From NCBI RefSeq assembly GCF_014698835.1, contig NZ_JACJTU010000035.1, forward strand, positions 1 to 64,000: 64,000 bases of DNA, read 5' to 3'. This stretch comes from Nostoc paludosum FACHB-159 (GTDB lineage: Bacteria; Cyanobacteriota; Cyanobacteriia; Cyanobacteriales; Nostocaceae). Positions 55,093-64,000 of the stretch are shown here, in pieces. Below the pieces are notes generated by a model. It searched no databases and was not told the DNA's origin. It worked only from the letters and a program-made list of their open reading frames with translations. A program made the translations under genes and the position numbers. The first letter of the stretch is position 1, and each line of letters begins with the position of its first letter.

Positions 55093-58000
55093 ATGATTAA
55101 CGTTCCCGGATATCACCTGAGCGAAAAACTTTATGATGGTTCCAGAACCCTAGTTTATCGAGGGTATCGAGAGATTAATTCATTACCAGTAGTCATCAAG
55201 CTACTAAAAAATTCTTATCCCAGTTTTAGCGAACTAGTACAATTTCGCAATCAATATACCATCGCCAAAAATCTCAACTATCCTGAAATCATCCAAACCT
55301 ATAGTCTAGAACCTTACCAAAATGGCTATACGTTAGTGATGGAAGACTTTGGAGGAATTTCCCTTAAAGATTATTTTGCCAACAATAATGTTGTATCTCT
55401 AGATGAATTTTTAGAAATTGCGATCTCTCTGTGCAATACCTTAGATATACTCTATCGCGAACGGATTATTCATAAAGATATTAAACCCAGCAATATATTA
55501 ATTAATCCCCAAACTAAACAAGTTAAATTAATTGACTTTAGCATTGCATCACTACTGCCAAGAGAAACTCAAGCTTTCGTCAATGCCAATGTGTTAGAAG
55601 GGACACTAGCTTATATATCTCCAGAACAGACAGGTAGAATGAATCGGGGGATTGATTACCGGACTGATTTTTATAGTAGTGGTGTAACTTTTTACGAATT
55701 GCTTACAGGAGAATTACCATTTCCTGCGAACGATGCAATGGAATTGTTGCATTGTCATATTGCCAAAATGCCGATTGCATTAGCGAACAAGAAAGAGATT
55801 CCGCTGGTAATTTCAGATATCGTCATGAAATTGATGGCGAAGAATGCTGAAGACAGATATCAAAGTGCTTTGGGATTGAAATTTGATTTAGAAAATTGTT
55901 TACATCAGCTAAGAGAAACGGGTTCCATTGAGAGTTTTGAAATTGGACGCAGGGATGTGTGCGATCGCTTCATTATTCCTGATAAACTCTATGGCAGAGA
56001 AAGCCAAGTATCAACCCTCCTCCAAGCATTTGAGCGAGTCAGCCTTGGTGCAACAGAAATGATGCTGGTAGCTGGCTTTTCCGGCATAGGAAAAACTGCC
56101 ATTGTCAACGAAGTCCATAAACCAATTGTTCGCCAACGCGGTTATTTCATCAAAGGCAAATTCGATCAATTTCAAAGGAATATTCCCTTTAGTGCATTTG
56201 TGCAAGCATTTCGCGATTTAATGGGACAATTGTTAACAGAAAGTGATGCCCAAATTCAGCAATGGAAAAACAAAATATTAGATGCTGTTGGCGAAAATGG
56301 ACAGGTAATCATTGAAGTCATACCAGAACTAGAAATAATTATTGGTCAACAACCACCTGCCATAGAACTATCAGGAACGGCAGGACAAAATCGATTTAAT
56401 TTATTATTTCAAAAATTTACTCAAGTTTTTGCCAGTGCTGAACATCCGTTAGTAATTTTTTTAGATGATTTGCAATGGGCAGATTCGGCATCACTAAATT
56501 TAATGCAGCTATTAATGGTTGATGCAGGTCATCTTTTCATTATTGGTGCATATCGTGATAACGAAGTCCACACAGCACATCCATTAATATTGACTTTAGA
56601 TGAAATTACCAAATCACAAGCAACGATTAATACCATTACTTTAGCACCATTGAGTCAAGTGCAAGTAAATAATTTAGTTGCCGATACCCTAAAATGTACA
56701 GAAGATTTGGCATGGAATCTTTCCGTATTGATTTATCAGAAAACCAAAGGTAATCCGTTTTTTGCAACTCAGTTTCTCAAAGCATTGCATCAAGAAAATC
56801 TTATTCAATTCACCCCCCCAACCCTGCCTTACCAAGGGGGGGCTATGGGGGGGTGGCAATTTGACATTGCACAAGTGACTACTCAAGCAGTTACAGATGA
56901 TGTTGTTGCTTTTATGGCATTGCAATTAGGAAAATTACCGCCATCAACTCAACAGGTATTGCAGTTAGGTGCTTGTATTGGCAATCAGTTTGATTTAGAA
57001 ACTTTGGCTATTGTTTCGGAATACTCACAAATTGAAACGGCTGCTAGTTTGTGGAAAGCATTACAAGAAGGGTTGATTTTACCAATTAATGATGTTTATA
57101 AGTTTTATGTCGGGCAAGAAACTCAAACAGTTAGTCAAGAAAATCAACAGACTGTTACATACAAATTTATACATGACCGAGTACAGCAAGCGGCTTATTC
57201 TCTGATTCCCGATGAGCAAAAACAGGCAACTCATCTCAAAATTGGGCAACTGCTACTGAAAAATTCACCAGTTAGAGAACAGAATGAAAACCTGTTTGAA
57301 ATTGTCAATCAACTTAATATTGGAAAATCGCTGATTATTGAACCAGAAAAGCAAATAGAACTGGCTCAACTCAATTTGAATGCTGGGCAAAAAGCTAGAG
57401 CTGCAACAGCTTATACTGCTGCATTGGAGTATGCTAACACAGGCATTGGTTTACTAAACTCTCTTAAGTGGCAAACACACTACAACCTCACCTTGGAACT
57501 GCATGAACTAGCAACAGAAACTGCCTACTTGAGTGGAAATTTTGAGCAGATGGAGCAATGGGCCGATGTTGTTTTGCAGCAGGCAAAAACCGCTATTGAC
57601 AAAATGAAAACCTATACTGTCAAAGTCCACGGTTATATGGCGCAAGCCAAAAAACTAGAAGCGGTCAAAATTGGATTAGAGGCTCTGGAATTAGTCGGGG
57701 TAAGTTTACCTAAATCACCTGAACCCTCAGACATCCAGCAAGCACTTACTCAAACTGTAAGCAATCTTCAAGGCAAGAAAATAGAAGATTTAATTAACTT
57801 GCCCTTAATGACAAATCTTGAGAAGTTAGCAGCTACCAAGATGTTAGCAACCATGTTCACTCCTACTTACCAAGCTGCACCTGCACTTTTGCCTTTAGTG
57901 ACATGTGAATTGATGAATTTATCACTTAAATATGGTAATTCACCATTTTCTACTCCTGGTTACGCTTTTTATGGAATGTTGCTTAACTCAGTATTTCAGG

Positions 58001-60993
58001 ACATTGAATCGGGTTATGAATTTGGCAAGTTAGCTATCAGTCTAGCAGAACAATTTAATGCTCTAGAGATCAAAGCCCAGATATTCCATTTAGTAGGAGC
58101 GTTTTCAATCCATATCAAAGTTCACGCCAAAGAAGCATTACCCATTATGTGGAATGGCTATGAAATTGGACTGGAATGCGGAAGTTTTGAATATGCTAGC
58201 ATCTCGGCCATGATGAAATATGAATACTCCTATTTTATGGGTAAAGAACTAACAGTAATGGCACAGGAAATGGCTGTTGTTAGTGATGCCCTGGCTCGGC
58301 TCAAGCAAGAAAATGCTCTACGTTGGCATCAAATTTCTCAACAGTCAGTATTGAACTTGTTAAATCCATTAGAAAGTTCGTGTAGTTTACGGGGTGAAGC
58401 TTATAACGAAGAAATATTTTTGCCATTAATGAAAGATATTAATGATAGAAGTGGACTTAACTACTTGTATCTTAATAAATTAATTCTTTGTTACTTGTTT
58501 GGAGAATACCAAGAAGCACAGGAAAATGCACTGCAAGCTGAACAATATTTAGATGGGGTACAAGGAATTATGTCAGTTTCAGTATTCCATTTTTATGATT
58601 CTTTAACGCAGCTAGCTCTCTACCCATCGATATCCCACTCGCAACAAGAACATCTTTTCAGTCGAGTAATTAACAACCAAGAAAAGATGAAACTATGGGC
58701 AGACTACGCGCCGATGAATTTTCAGCATAAATTTGATTTAGTTGCAGCCGAACAGTGTCGTATTCTCGGTAAAAAAGCCGACGCAATGGACTATTACGAT
58801 CGCGCCATTGCTCTTGCTCAAGAACACGGTTATATCCAAGAAGAAGCCTTAGCCAATGAACTCGCCGCTAAATTTTGCCTCGACTGGGGCAAACAGCGCA
58901 TTGCTCAAAACTATATGATTGAAGCCTACTACGGCTATGCTCGCTGGGGTGCTAAAGCCAAAGTCGCCGACTTGGAAAGACGCTATCCGCAACTTCTCGC
59001 CCCCATCTTGAAGCAAACACGTTCTCTCCTCTCCACTAACGAAACTATCTTCTCCTTGGGAACTGTTAGCCCCACTAGTTCCGCCACATCTAGCAGTAGC
59101 AGCGTCTCTGTGGCTTTAGATTTAGTGGCAATTCTCAAAGCTTCTCAAACTATCTCTGGCGAAATCGAATTTGAAAAACTCCTGTCATCATTGCTTTCTA
59201 TCGCCATTGAAAATGCCGGAGCTGATAAGTGCGTGTTAATGCTGATGGAGTCAGATAAATTACTGATTCGGGCATTAGCGCAGTTGTACTTAGAGAAAAA
59301 TGGAAATACCAAAGTTGATTGTTCTGCCAGGTTGCTTAAATCAGAGCCTGTTGAAGAATCTATCGATGTGCCAATTGGTTTAGTTAATACTGTCAAACGC
59401 AGTTTACAACCAGTAGTGGTTATTGATGCTAGGGCATATCCGCAATTAATTCATGACTCCTACATTCAGCAACAGCAGCCCAAGAGTATTTTGTGTAGCC
59501 CGATTTTACATCAAGGCAAGTTGCTGGGGGTGTTGTACTTAGAAAACAATTTAGCGACGGGGGCGTTCACAAACGATCGCGTTGAACTACTAAATTTCCT
59601 CTGCACTCAAGCTGCCATTTCTATAGAAAATGCTCGACTGTATGAGCGATCGCTACAATATTCTCAACAACTACAGCGATCGCTCGATGAGTTGAACACC
59701 GCACAGTCTCGCTTGCAAACATCCCAGCAACGCCTTCAGTTATTGGTTCAGCAAACCCCACTAGCAGTGATAGAGTGGGATAATAATTATCAAGTTACTG
59801 ACTGGAACCCAGCAGCAGAAAGAATCTTTGGCTACAGCAAACAAGAGGCTTTGGGTTGTGAATTCAAATTCATTATTCCTCAAAAGATTCAAGCAGAAAT
59901 GGAGCGAGTCAGCGTCAAGATTATATCGCACCAGGGCGGCAATTACAGTATCAATGAAAATATCACAAAGGATGGCAAAATTATTATTTGTGCTTGGTAT
60001 AACAATCCGCTTGTGAGTGCGGATGGTGAGTTAGTTGGAGTTGCTTCCCTGGCAGATGATATTACCGAACAGCAAGTTGCGCTACACGAACAGAAAGTTG
60101 CTAAATTGCAACTTCAACAAAAAGCCCAAGAGCTAGAAACTGCTTTACAAAACCTGCAACAAGCACAATTACAAATGATCCAAAGTGAAAAAATGTCTGC
60201 TTTGGGCAACTTAGTTGCTGGTGTGGCTCACGAAATGAATAATCCTTTGGGTTTTATTGCTGCCAGTATTAAACAAGCTAAACCCACTGTTGCTGATATT
60301 GTTGAACACCTGAAAATCTATCAAGAAAGTTTCCCCAACAAAAGCGACGAAATTCTGGATCATGCCGAAGAAATTGACTTGGAATATAGTTTAGAAGACT
60401 TACCAAAAATTCTTGATTCCATGACAATAGCTTGCGAGAGATTAAAAAGTATTAGTACCAGTCTCCGCACTTTCTCTCGTGCTGATAAAGATTACAAAGT
60501 GACATTTAATATTCACGAAGGCATCGATAGCACAATTTTAATTTTGAAGCATCGCCTCAAAGCTAACGAACAACGTCCAGCAATTGAAGTGACAACTCAA
60601 TATGGCAATTTACCTCAAATTGAGTGCTTCCCTGGACAATTAAATCAAGTATTTATGAATATTTTAGCTAATGCTATTGATGCTTTAGAAGAATCAAATA
60701 ACGGGCAGAGTTTTGAAGAGATTAAAGCAAATCCCAACAGAATTAAAATTACTACCTCCCTCGAAGACAACCAAGTAAAAATTTCAATTTTTGATAATGG
60801 TATTGGCATGAGCGAATCAGTCAAACAAAAAATATTTGACCATTTATTTACTACGAAATCTGTAGGAAAAGGGACAGGGTTAGGATTGGCGATCGCCCAC
60901 CAAATTATAGTAGAAAAACACGGCGGTTCCCTCGAATGCAACTCTTCTCCCGGACAAGGTACAGAATTTGCGATCTTAATTCCAATTCGATAG
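55093..60993 (+). CDS. giant Ser/Thr kinase-ATPase-GAF-PAS-histidine kinase
   Basis: 1966 residues from the ATG at 55093; a TTG 9 bases upstream is in frame. Order: Ser/Thr kinase (about 1-270; IIHKDIKPSNILI, then LIDFSIAS with DFS in place of DFG), an AAA_16-type ATPase (about 295-560; Walker A AGFSGIGKTAIVNE), a long helical TPR-like region (about 700-1320), GAF (about 1370-1540), PAS (about 1555-1670), then a histidine kinase with H-box GNLVAGVAHEMNNPLGFI and ATP-binding DNGIGMS and GTGLGLAIAHQII. This is the HstK-type dual-specificity sensor common in Nostocales. Residues near 573-587 (TPPTLPYQGGAMGG) are encoded by a CCCCCCAACCCTGCC repeat, an in-frame insertion. No response regulator is adjacent. 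Confidence 0.93.
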   Translation: MINVPGYHLSEKLYDGSRTLVYRGYREINSLPVVIKLLKNSYPSFSELVQFRNQYTIAKNLNYPEIIQTYSLEPYQNGYTLVMEDFGGISLKDYFANNNVVSLDEFLEIAISLCNTLDILYRERIIHKDIKPSNILINPQTKQVKLIDFSIASLLPRETQAFVNANVLEGTLAYISPEQTGRMNRGIDYRTDFYSSGVTFYELLTGELPFPANDAMELLHCHIAKMPIALANKKEIPLVISDIVMKLMAKNAEDRYQSALGLKFDLENCLHQLRETGSIESFEIGRRDVCDRFIIPDKLYGRESQVSTLLQAFERVSLGATEMMLVAGFSGIGKTAIVNEVHKPIVRQRGYFIKGKFDQFQRNIPFSAFVQAFRDLMGQLLTESDAQIQQWKNKILDAVGENGQVIIEVIPELEIIIGQQPPAIELSGTAGQNRFNLLFQKFTQVFASAEHPLVIFLDDLQWADSASLNLMQLLMVDAGHLFIIGAYRDNEVHTAHPLILTLDEITKSQATINTITLAPLSQVQVNNLVADTLKCTEDLAWNLSVLIYQKTKGNPFFATQFLKALHQENLIQFTPPTLPYQGGAMGGWQFDIAQVTTQAVTDDVVAFMALQLGKLPPSTQQVLQLGACIGNQFDLETLAIVSEYSQIETAASLWKALQEGLILPINDVYKFYVGQETQTVSQENQQTVTYKFIHDRVQQAAYSLIPDEQKQATHLKIGQLLLKNSPVREQNENLFEIVNQLNIGKSLIIEPEKQIELAQLNLNAGQKARAATAYTAALEYANTGIGLLNSLKWQTHYNLTLELHELATETAYLSGNFEQMEQWADVVLQQAKTAIDKMKTYTVKVHGYMAQAKKLEAVKIGLEALELVGVSLPKSPEPSDIQQALTQTVSNLQGKKIEDLINLPLMTNLEKLAATKMLATMFTPTYQAAPALLPLVTCELMNLSLKYGNSPFSTPGYAFYGMLLNSVFQDIESGYEFGKLAISLAEQFNALEIKAQIFHLVGAFSIHIKVHAKEALPIMWNGYEIGLECGSFEYASISAMMKYEYSYFMGKELTVMAQEMAVVSDALARLKQENALRWHQISQQSVLNLLNPLESSCSLRGEAYNEEIFLPLMKDINDRSGLNYLYLNKLILCYLFGEYQEAQENALQAEQYLDGVQGIMSVSVFHFYDSLTQLALYPSISHSQQEHLFSRVINNQEKMKLWADYAPMNFQHKFDLVAAEQCRILGKKADAMDYYDRAIALAQEHGYIQEEALANELAAKFCLDWGKQRIAQNYMIEAYYGYARWGAKAKVADLERRYPQLLAPILKQTRSLLSTNETIFSLGTVSPTSSATSSSSSVSVALDLVAILKASQTISGEIEFEKLLSSLLSIAIENAGADKCVLMLMESDKLLIRALAQLYLEKNGNTKVDCSARLLKSEPVEESIDVPIGLVNTVKRSLQPVVVIDARAYPQLIHDSYIQQQQPKSILCSPILHQGKLLGVLYLENNLATGAFTNDRVELLNFLCTQAAISIENARLYERSLQYSQQLQRSLDELNTAQSRLQTSQQRLQLLVQQTPLAVIEWDNNYQVTDWNPAAERIFGYSKQEALGCEFKFIIPQKIQAEMERVSVKIISHQGGNYSINENITKDGKIIICAWYNNPLVSADGELVGVASLADDITEQQVALHEQKVAKLQLQQKAQELETALQNLQQAQLQMIQSEKMSALGNLVAGVAHEMNNPLGFIAASIKQAKPTVADIVEHLKIYQESFPNKSDEILDHAEEIDLEYSLEDLPKILDSMTIACERLKSISTSLRTFSRADKDYKVTFNIHEGIDSTILILKHRLKANEQRPAIEVTTQYGNLPQIECFPGQLNQVFMNILANAIDALEESNNGQSFEEIKANPNRIKITTSLEDNQVKISIFDNGIGMSESVKQKIFDHLFTTKSVGKGTGLGLAIAHQIIVEKHGGSLECNSSPGQGTEFAILIPIR

Positions 60994-61092
60994 TAAGTAG
61001 AGGGCAGAAAGCAGGTGGTCACTGAGCGTAGTCGAAGTGAGGCAAAAGGCAGAAGGAAAATTATTTATCCTATCTAGTTTTTGTAAATTGAC

Positions 61093-61401
61093 TTAAAACA
61101 TGGGGCTGTGTTCGTTATCCCAACACTTGCGATCGCGCCAGTCTCTGCCAGTATGTTCGCATTCAGATGCATCATCTATCCAAGGAATTGATGTAGAGTG
61201 ATGAAAGTTTCCTGCGGAAGTGGATAAATTAGTAGTAAATACAGACAATAATGGTAATAAAAAAGATAAAGTTATCAAAGTAAAAATTGGTAGAGTAATT
61301 AAATATCCAATGAGTATTATGTTATTTTTACTTGTCAAAAAACTGTAATTTTGATTTTTTGAACTAATTTTTAAGCTTGGTTTTGAATTTGAGAAAAGCA
61401 T
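61093..61401 (-). CDS. small single-pass membrane protein, function unknown
   Basis: 102 residues. One strong hydrophobic segment (IILIGYLITLPIFTLITLSF, about 28-55) and a hydrophilic C-terminal part with IPWIDDASECEHTGRDWRD and KCWDNEHSPMF. The two Cys, three Trp and charged residues look like a conserved extracytoplasmic motif. CAGGG lies about 7 bases before the ATG. The family is not recognised; the call rests on composition and signals. Confidence 0.5.
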   Translation of the reverse strand: MLFSNSKPSLKISSKNQNYSFLTSKNNIILIGYLITLPIFTLITLSFLLPLLSVFTTNLSTSAGNFHHSTSIPWIDDASECEHTGRDWRDRKCWDNEHSPMF

Positions 61402-61743
61402 AATACAACCCTGCGAACACCAGCTTATATAGGAATCAATTTGATTTTTCCCAAGCCAAGCTGACTCAGAGCTAGCCGTAACAGATTTTAGCTCTCAGTA
61501 TACTTAGCAAGATGCAAATCAGATTTCTATATAATTCCGAATTTTTACGTAATAAGATTATTGGAGTTATATACTTGAATGTCAAAGGTGTAGATCGGGA
61601 CTTCTTAGAAATTTTAATCTTTGGGCGCTAAAAAATATTTTTGATGAAAATATGCTGAAGTCGTGGCTCTCGTTCCTGGGTAAATACTGAACAATTAAGG
61701 GGAAGGCGTTTCGCGTGTAGAATTTTCCGTTACCTGTGCCTAA
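61402..61743. other. intergenic region before the truncated adhesin gene
   Basis: No gene is seen. The bases just before 61744 carry stop codons in the adhesin frame and no sequence resembling a signal peptide or secretion domain. Confidence 0.6.
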
Positions 61744-64000
61744 TACCAAATCAATGCTAATCTCTATGGACAAGGCAATGCAGGAAATGTAAATATCAAT
61801 GCTCAAGGTGCTGTTACTATTACAGGTCAAAAAAATGATTTAGTTAGTAGAATTAGTAACCTTGTATTTTCAGGAGCAACAGGTAATGGTGGTAATATCA
61901 ACATCAAATCTAGCTCTTTTGCACTAAGTAATGATGCTAGCCTCAGTACTAGTATTTTTGGACAGGGGAATGGTGGTAATATATCGATTCAAACATCAGA
62001 TGCGGTTGAACTTACCCGTAGCTTCATATTTAACAATATTGAAACTGGGGGTGTGGGTAATGGTGGTGAAATTAACATTGCTGCGAGTTCACTTTCTTTG
62101 ATAGATGGTTCGCAGATTCAATCAGAGGTTAAAGGTGCTGATAATCAGCTACCAGGAGGACGTGGAAATGCAGGAAATATAAATATCAACGTCCAAGGTG
62201 ATATCAGTTTTCGTAATTCAATCCCAGGGCAATATAGCGGGATTGTTTCCGAGGTAGTTGAGGGTGCAATAGGTAATGGTGCGAACGTTACTATCAACAC
62301 TGGTTCTTTGGAAATAAATGATGGTTCGGTAATTCAAGGTAGCACTAGAGGAAAAGGTAATTCTGGTAATATCATCATTAATGCTCGTAATAATATTTTG
62401 TTAGATGGTAGGAACGGTAATATTTTTAGCCTGATTATTAATGATGTGCAATCCAATGCTGAAGGTAACGCAGGTAATATTCAAATTACAACAGGTACAT
62501 TAAAAGCTACCAATGGAGCCTTTATTAGTAGCAGCAGTATTGGGAAAGGAAATGCTGGGAATATTAGTATTAATGCCCTAGATAATATAGATTTTGATAA
62601 TGATAGTTTTGCTAATACTAGTGTGGAAAATGAGGGAGTAAGTGACGGAGAAAATATTTATTTTAATAAAGGAGGTGACATTGAAATTACAACAGGTTCA
62701 CTTTCTGTTACTAATAGTGCCCGAATATCTAGCGCTACTACTGGAGACAAAAATGCAGGAAATATCACTATTAATGCCCGCGATAGAGTAATTGTTGATG
62801 GTGGAGAAAATGGTTTATTTACTACCATAGGCAATCCTGGGCTAACCAATAGCACAGGTAATGGTGGAAATATCAGCATCAAAGCTGGAGAATTATTTAT
62901 CAAAAATGGTGCTACAATTAGCGCTTTTAGTGGTGGTCAAGGTAATGCTGGTAATATCTTTATCGATGCCCGCGATACCGTTATCTTTGACGGAACCAAT
63001 AGTAAAAATTCTTTAACTGGGGCAATTACCTCTGCTATTGAAAGCGGGAATGGTGCAAATATTCAAGTGAAAACAGGGACGCTGAGGTTAACAAATGGTG
63101 GTGTAATTCTCACCTCTGCAAAGCAGAATGCTGGAAATATAAATATCGATACCCGCGATGCTGTCATTATCGATGGTATTAGTGGCGCTTTTAGTTATTT
63201 GTCTGCTGGAGGTGTTGGTAAAGGTGGAGATATCCAAATAACAACCAACTCTTTAAAACTAAGCAATGGTGGACAACTTAGTGCTACCAGTTTCGGTAAG
63301 GGTAATGCAGGTGAAATTATAGTTAATGCTGGCGATGCAATTGGCATTGATGGTGTTGGTAGCAATGGAAGTTCAAGCGGTATTTTTACTAGCTTGCAAG
63401 GTGGATCTGAAGGTAGAGGAGGTAATATTAACCTGAAAACAGGTTCTTTGTTTTTAACCAATGGTGGAATAGTTAATGCTAGTACTTCTTCTACAGGTAA
63501 TGCAGGTAATATTACCATTGATGCAAGCGATCGCATTTTAATTGACGGTGTTGGCAGTACTGGTTTTTCTAGTGGCATTTTTAGTCAAGCCAATTCAACA
63601 GCGGTGGGCAATGGAGGTAATATTAACCTAACAACAAGTTCTTTATTTTTAAATCGCGGGTTAATCAGTTCAAGCAGTGTAGGGCAAGGAAAAGCTGGAG
63701 ATATTAATATTAATTCTGATTCCGCAACTGTTGAGAATCAAGGATTTATTGCAGCAATAACCAACTCTGGTAATGGTGGAAATATTAATTTAACTATCGA
63801 CGATCTTTTACTATTGCGCGGCGGTAGCGAAATTTCCACCACCGCAGGTACAGCCCAATCAGGTGGCGATGGCGGTAACATCGATATCAATTCCAGATTT
63901 ATCATTGCTATTCCTGAAGAAAACAGCGACATTACAGCCAATGCTTTTACAGGAACAGGCGGAAACGTCGAAATTAACTCACAAGGTATCTTCGGTATTG
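61744..64000 (+). pseudogene. 5'-truncated haemagglutinin-like (two-partner secretion type) repeat protein, continuing past the window
   Basis: The frame is open from a TAA at 61741 to the window end, about 752 codons. It encodes a beta-helix repeat protein with recurring GNGGNIxIxT and GNAGNIxINA units at roughly 60-70 residue spacing, and near the end IAIPEENSDITANAFTGTGG, a typical block of cyanobacterial filamentous-haemagglutinin-like adhesins. There is no start codon within the first hundred or so codons, no signal peptide and no N-terminal TPS domain. The gene has therefore lost its 5' end or is split by an upstream rearrangement. As it stands it should not be secreted. Confidence 0.8.

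Noticed and set aside
61582..61830. 82-codon minus-strand frame
   Set aside because: It overlaps the start of the adhesin repeat frame antisense and has no features.
1..64000. tRNA, rRNA, CRISPR arrays and intact transposase genes
   Set aside because: I looked for T-loop words, repeat-spacer patterns and transposase motifs by eye and found none; a tRNA or covariance scan could still reveal something I missed.

Overview
The window comes from a filamentous, heterocyst-forming cyanobacterium (Nostocales-like). The evidence is a full-length hetR, a patX-type HRGSGR peptide gene with NtcA and DIF1 promoter motifs, glnA with an NtcA-type promoter, divergent apcF, CP12, a PAM68-like photosystem II assembly factor, xisH/xisI, many GCGATCGC (HIP1) octamers and abundant heptamer-type tandem repeats. 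Gene identities come from reading protein motifs; no database search was run.

Layout. 0-9.5 kb: TPR protein, small secreted Cys protein, DUF2085-like membrane protein, a very large TamB-like envelope protein and a small HNH protein. 10-16 kb: SLH-domain porin, CocE-type hydrolase, Ap4A phosphorylase and a DegQ/HtrA protease. 16.9-19 kb: DAHP synthase, PAM68-like protein and rpsO. 19.6-25.2 kb: two genes sharing an AAA-like ATPase module, the second fused to 14 WD40 repeats. 25.5-26.4 kb: hetR, preceded by about 2.2 kb without a convincing gene. 28.6-34.7 kb: coiled-coil/EamA fusion transporter, Pit phosphate permease, a 21-bp minisatellite and a zinc alcohol dehydrogenase. 34.8-41.4 kb: Ser/Thr kinase and an RND efflux pump with its adaptor. 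42-49.6 kb: FAD oxidoreductase, patX, ferritin-like protein, a small protein, glnA and divergent apcF. 49.7-55 kb: xisH/xisI, Nif11-type peptide, DUF29 protein, tlyA, cp12 and a GTPase. 55.1-61 kb: a giant kinase/ATPase/GAF/PAS/histidine-kinase protein. 61.7-64 kb: a 5'-truncated haemagglutinin-like repeat gene that runs off the window.

How it fits together. The core is a nitrogen-status and cell-pattern neighbourhood. HetR is the activator of heterocyst differentiation, and PatX carries the RGSGR-type inhibitor motif known to bind HetR. Both glnA and patX have GTA-N8-TAC sites for the nitrogen regulator NtcA, and hetR has a candidate one framed by an inverted repeat. The other theme is repeat invasion. 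Heptamer arrays, MITE-like inverted repeats and G-rich arrays fill most gaps, form gene ends, and are carried in frame inside several proteins, including PatX itself.
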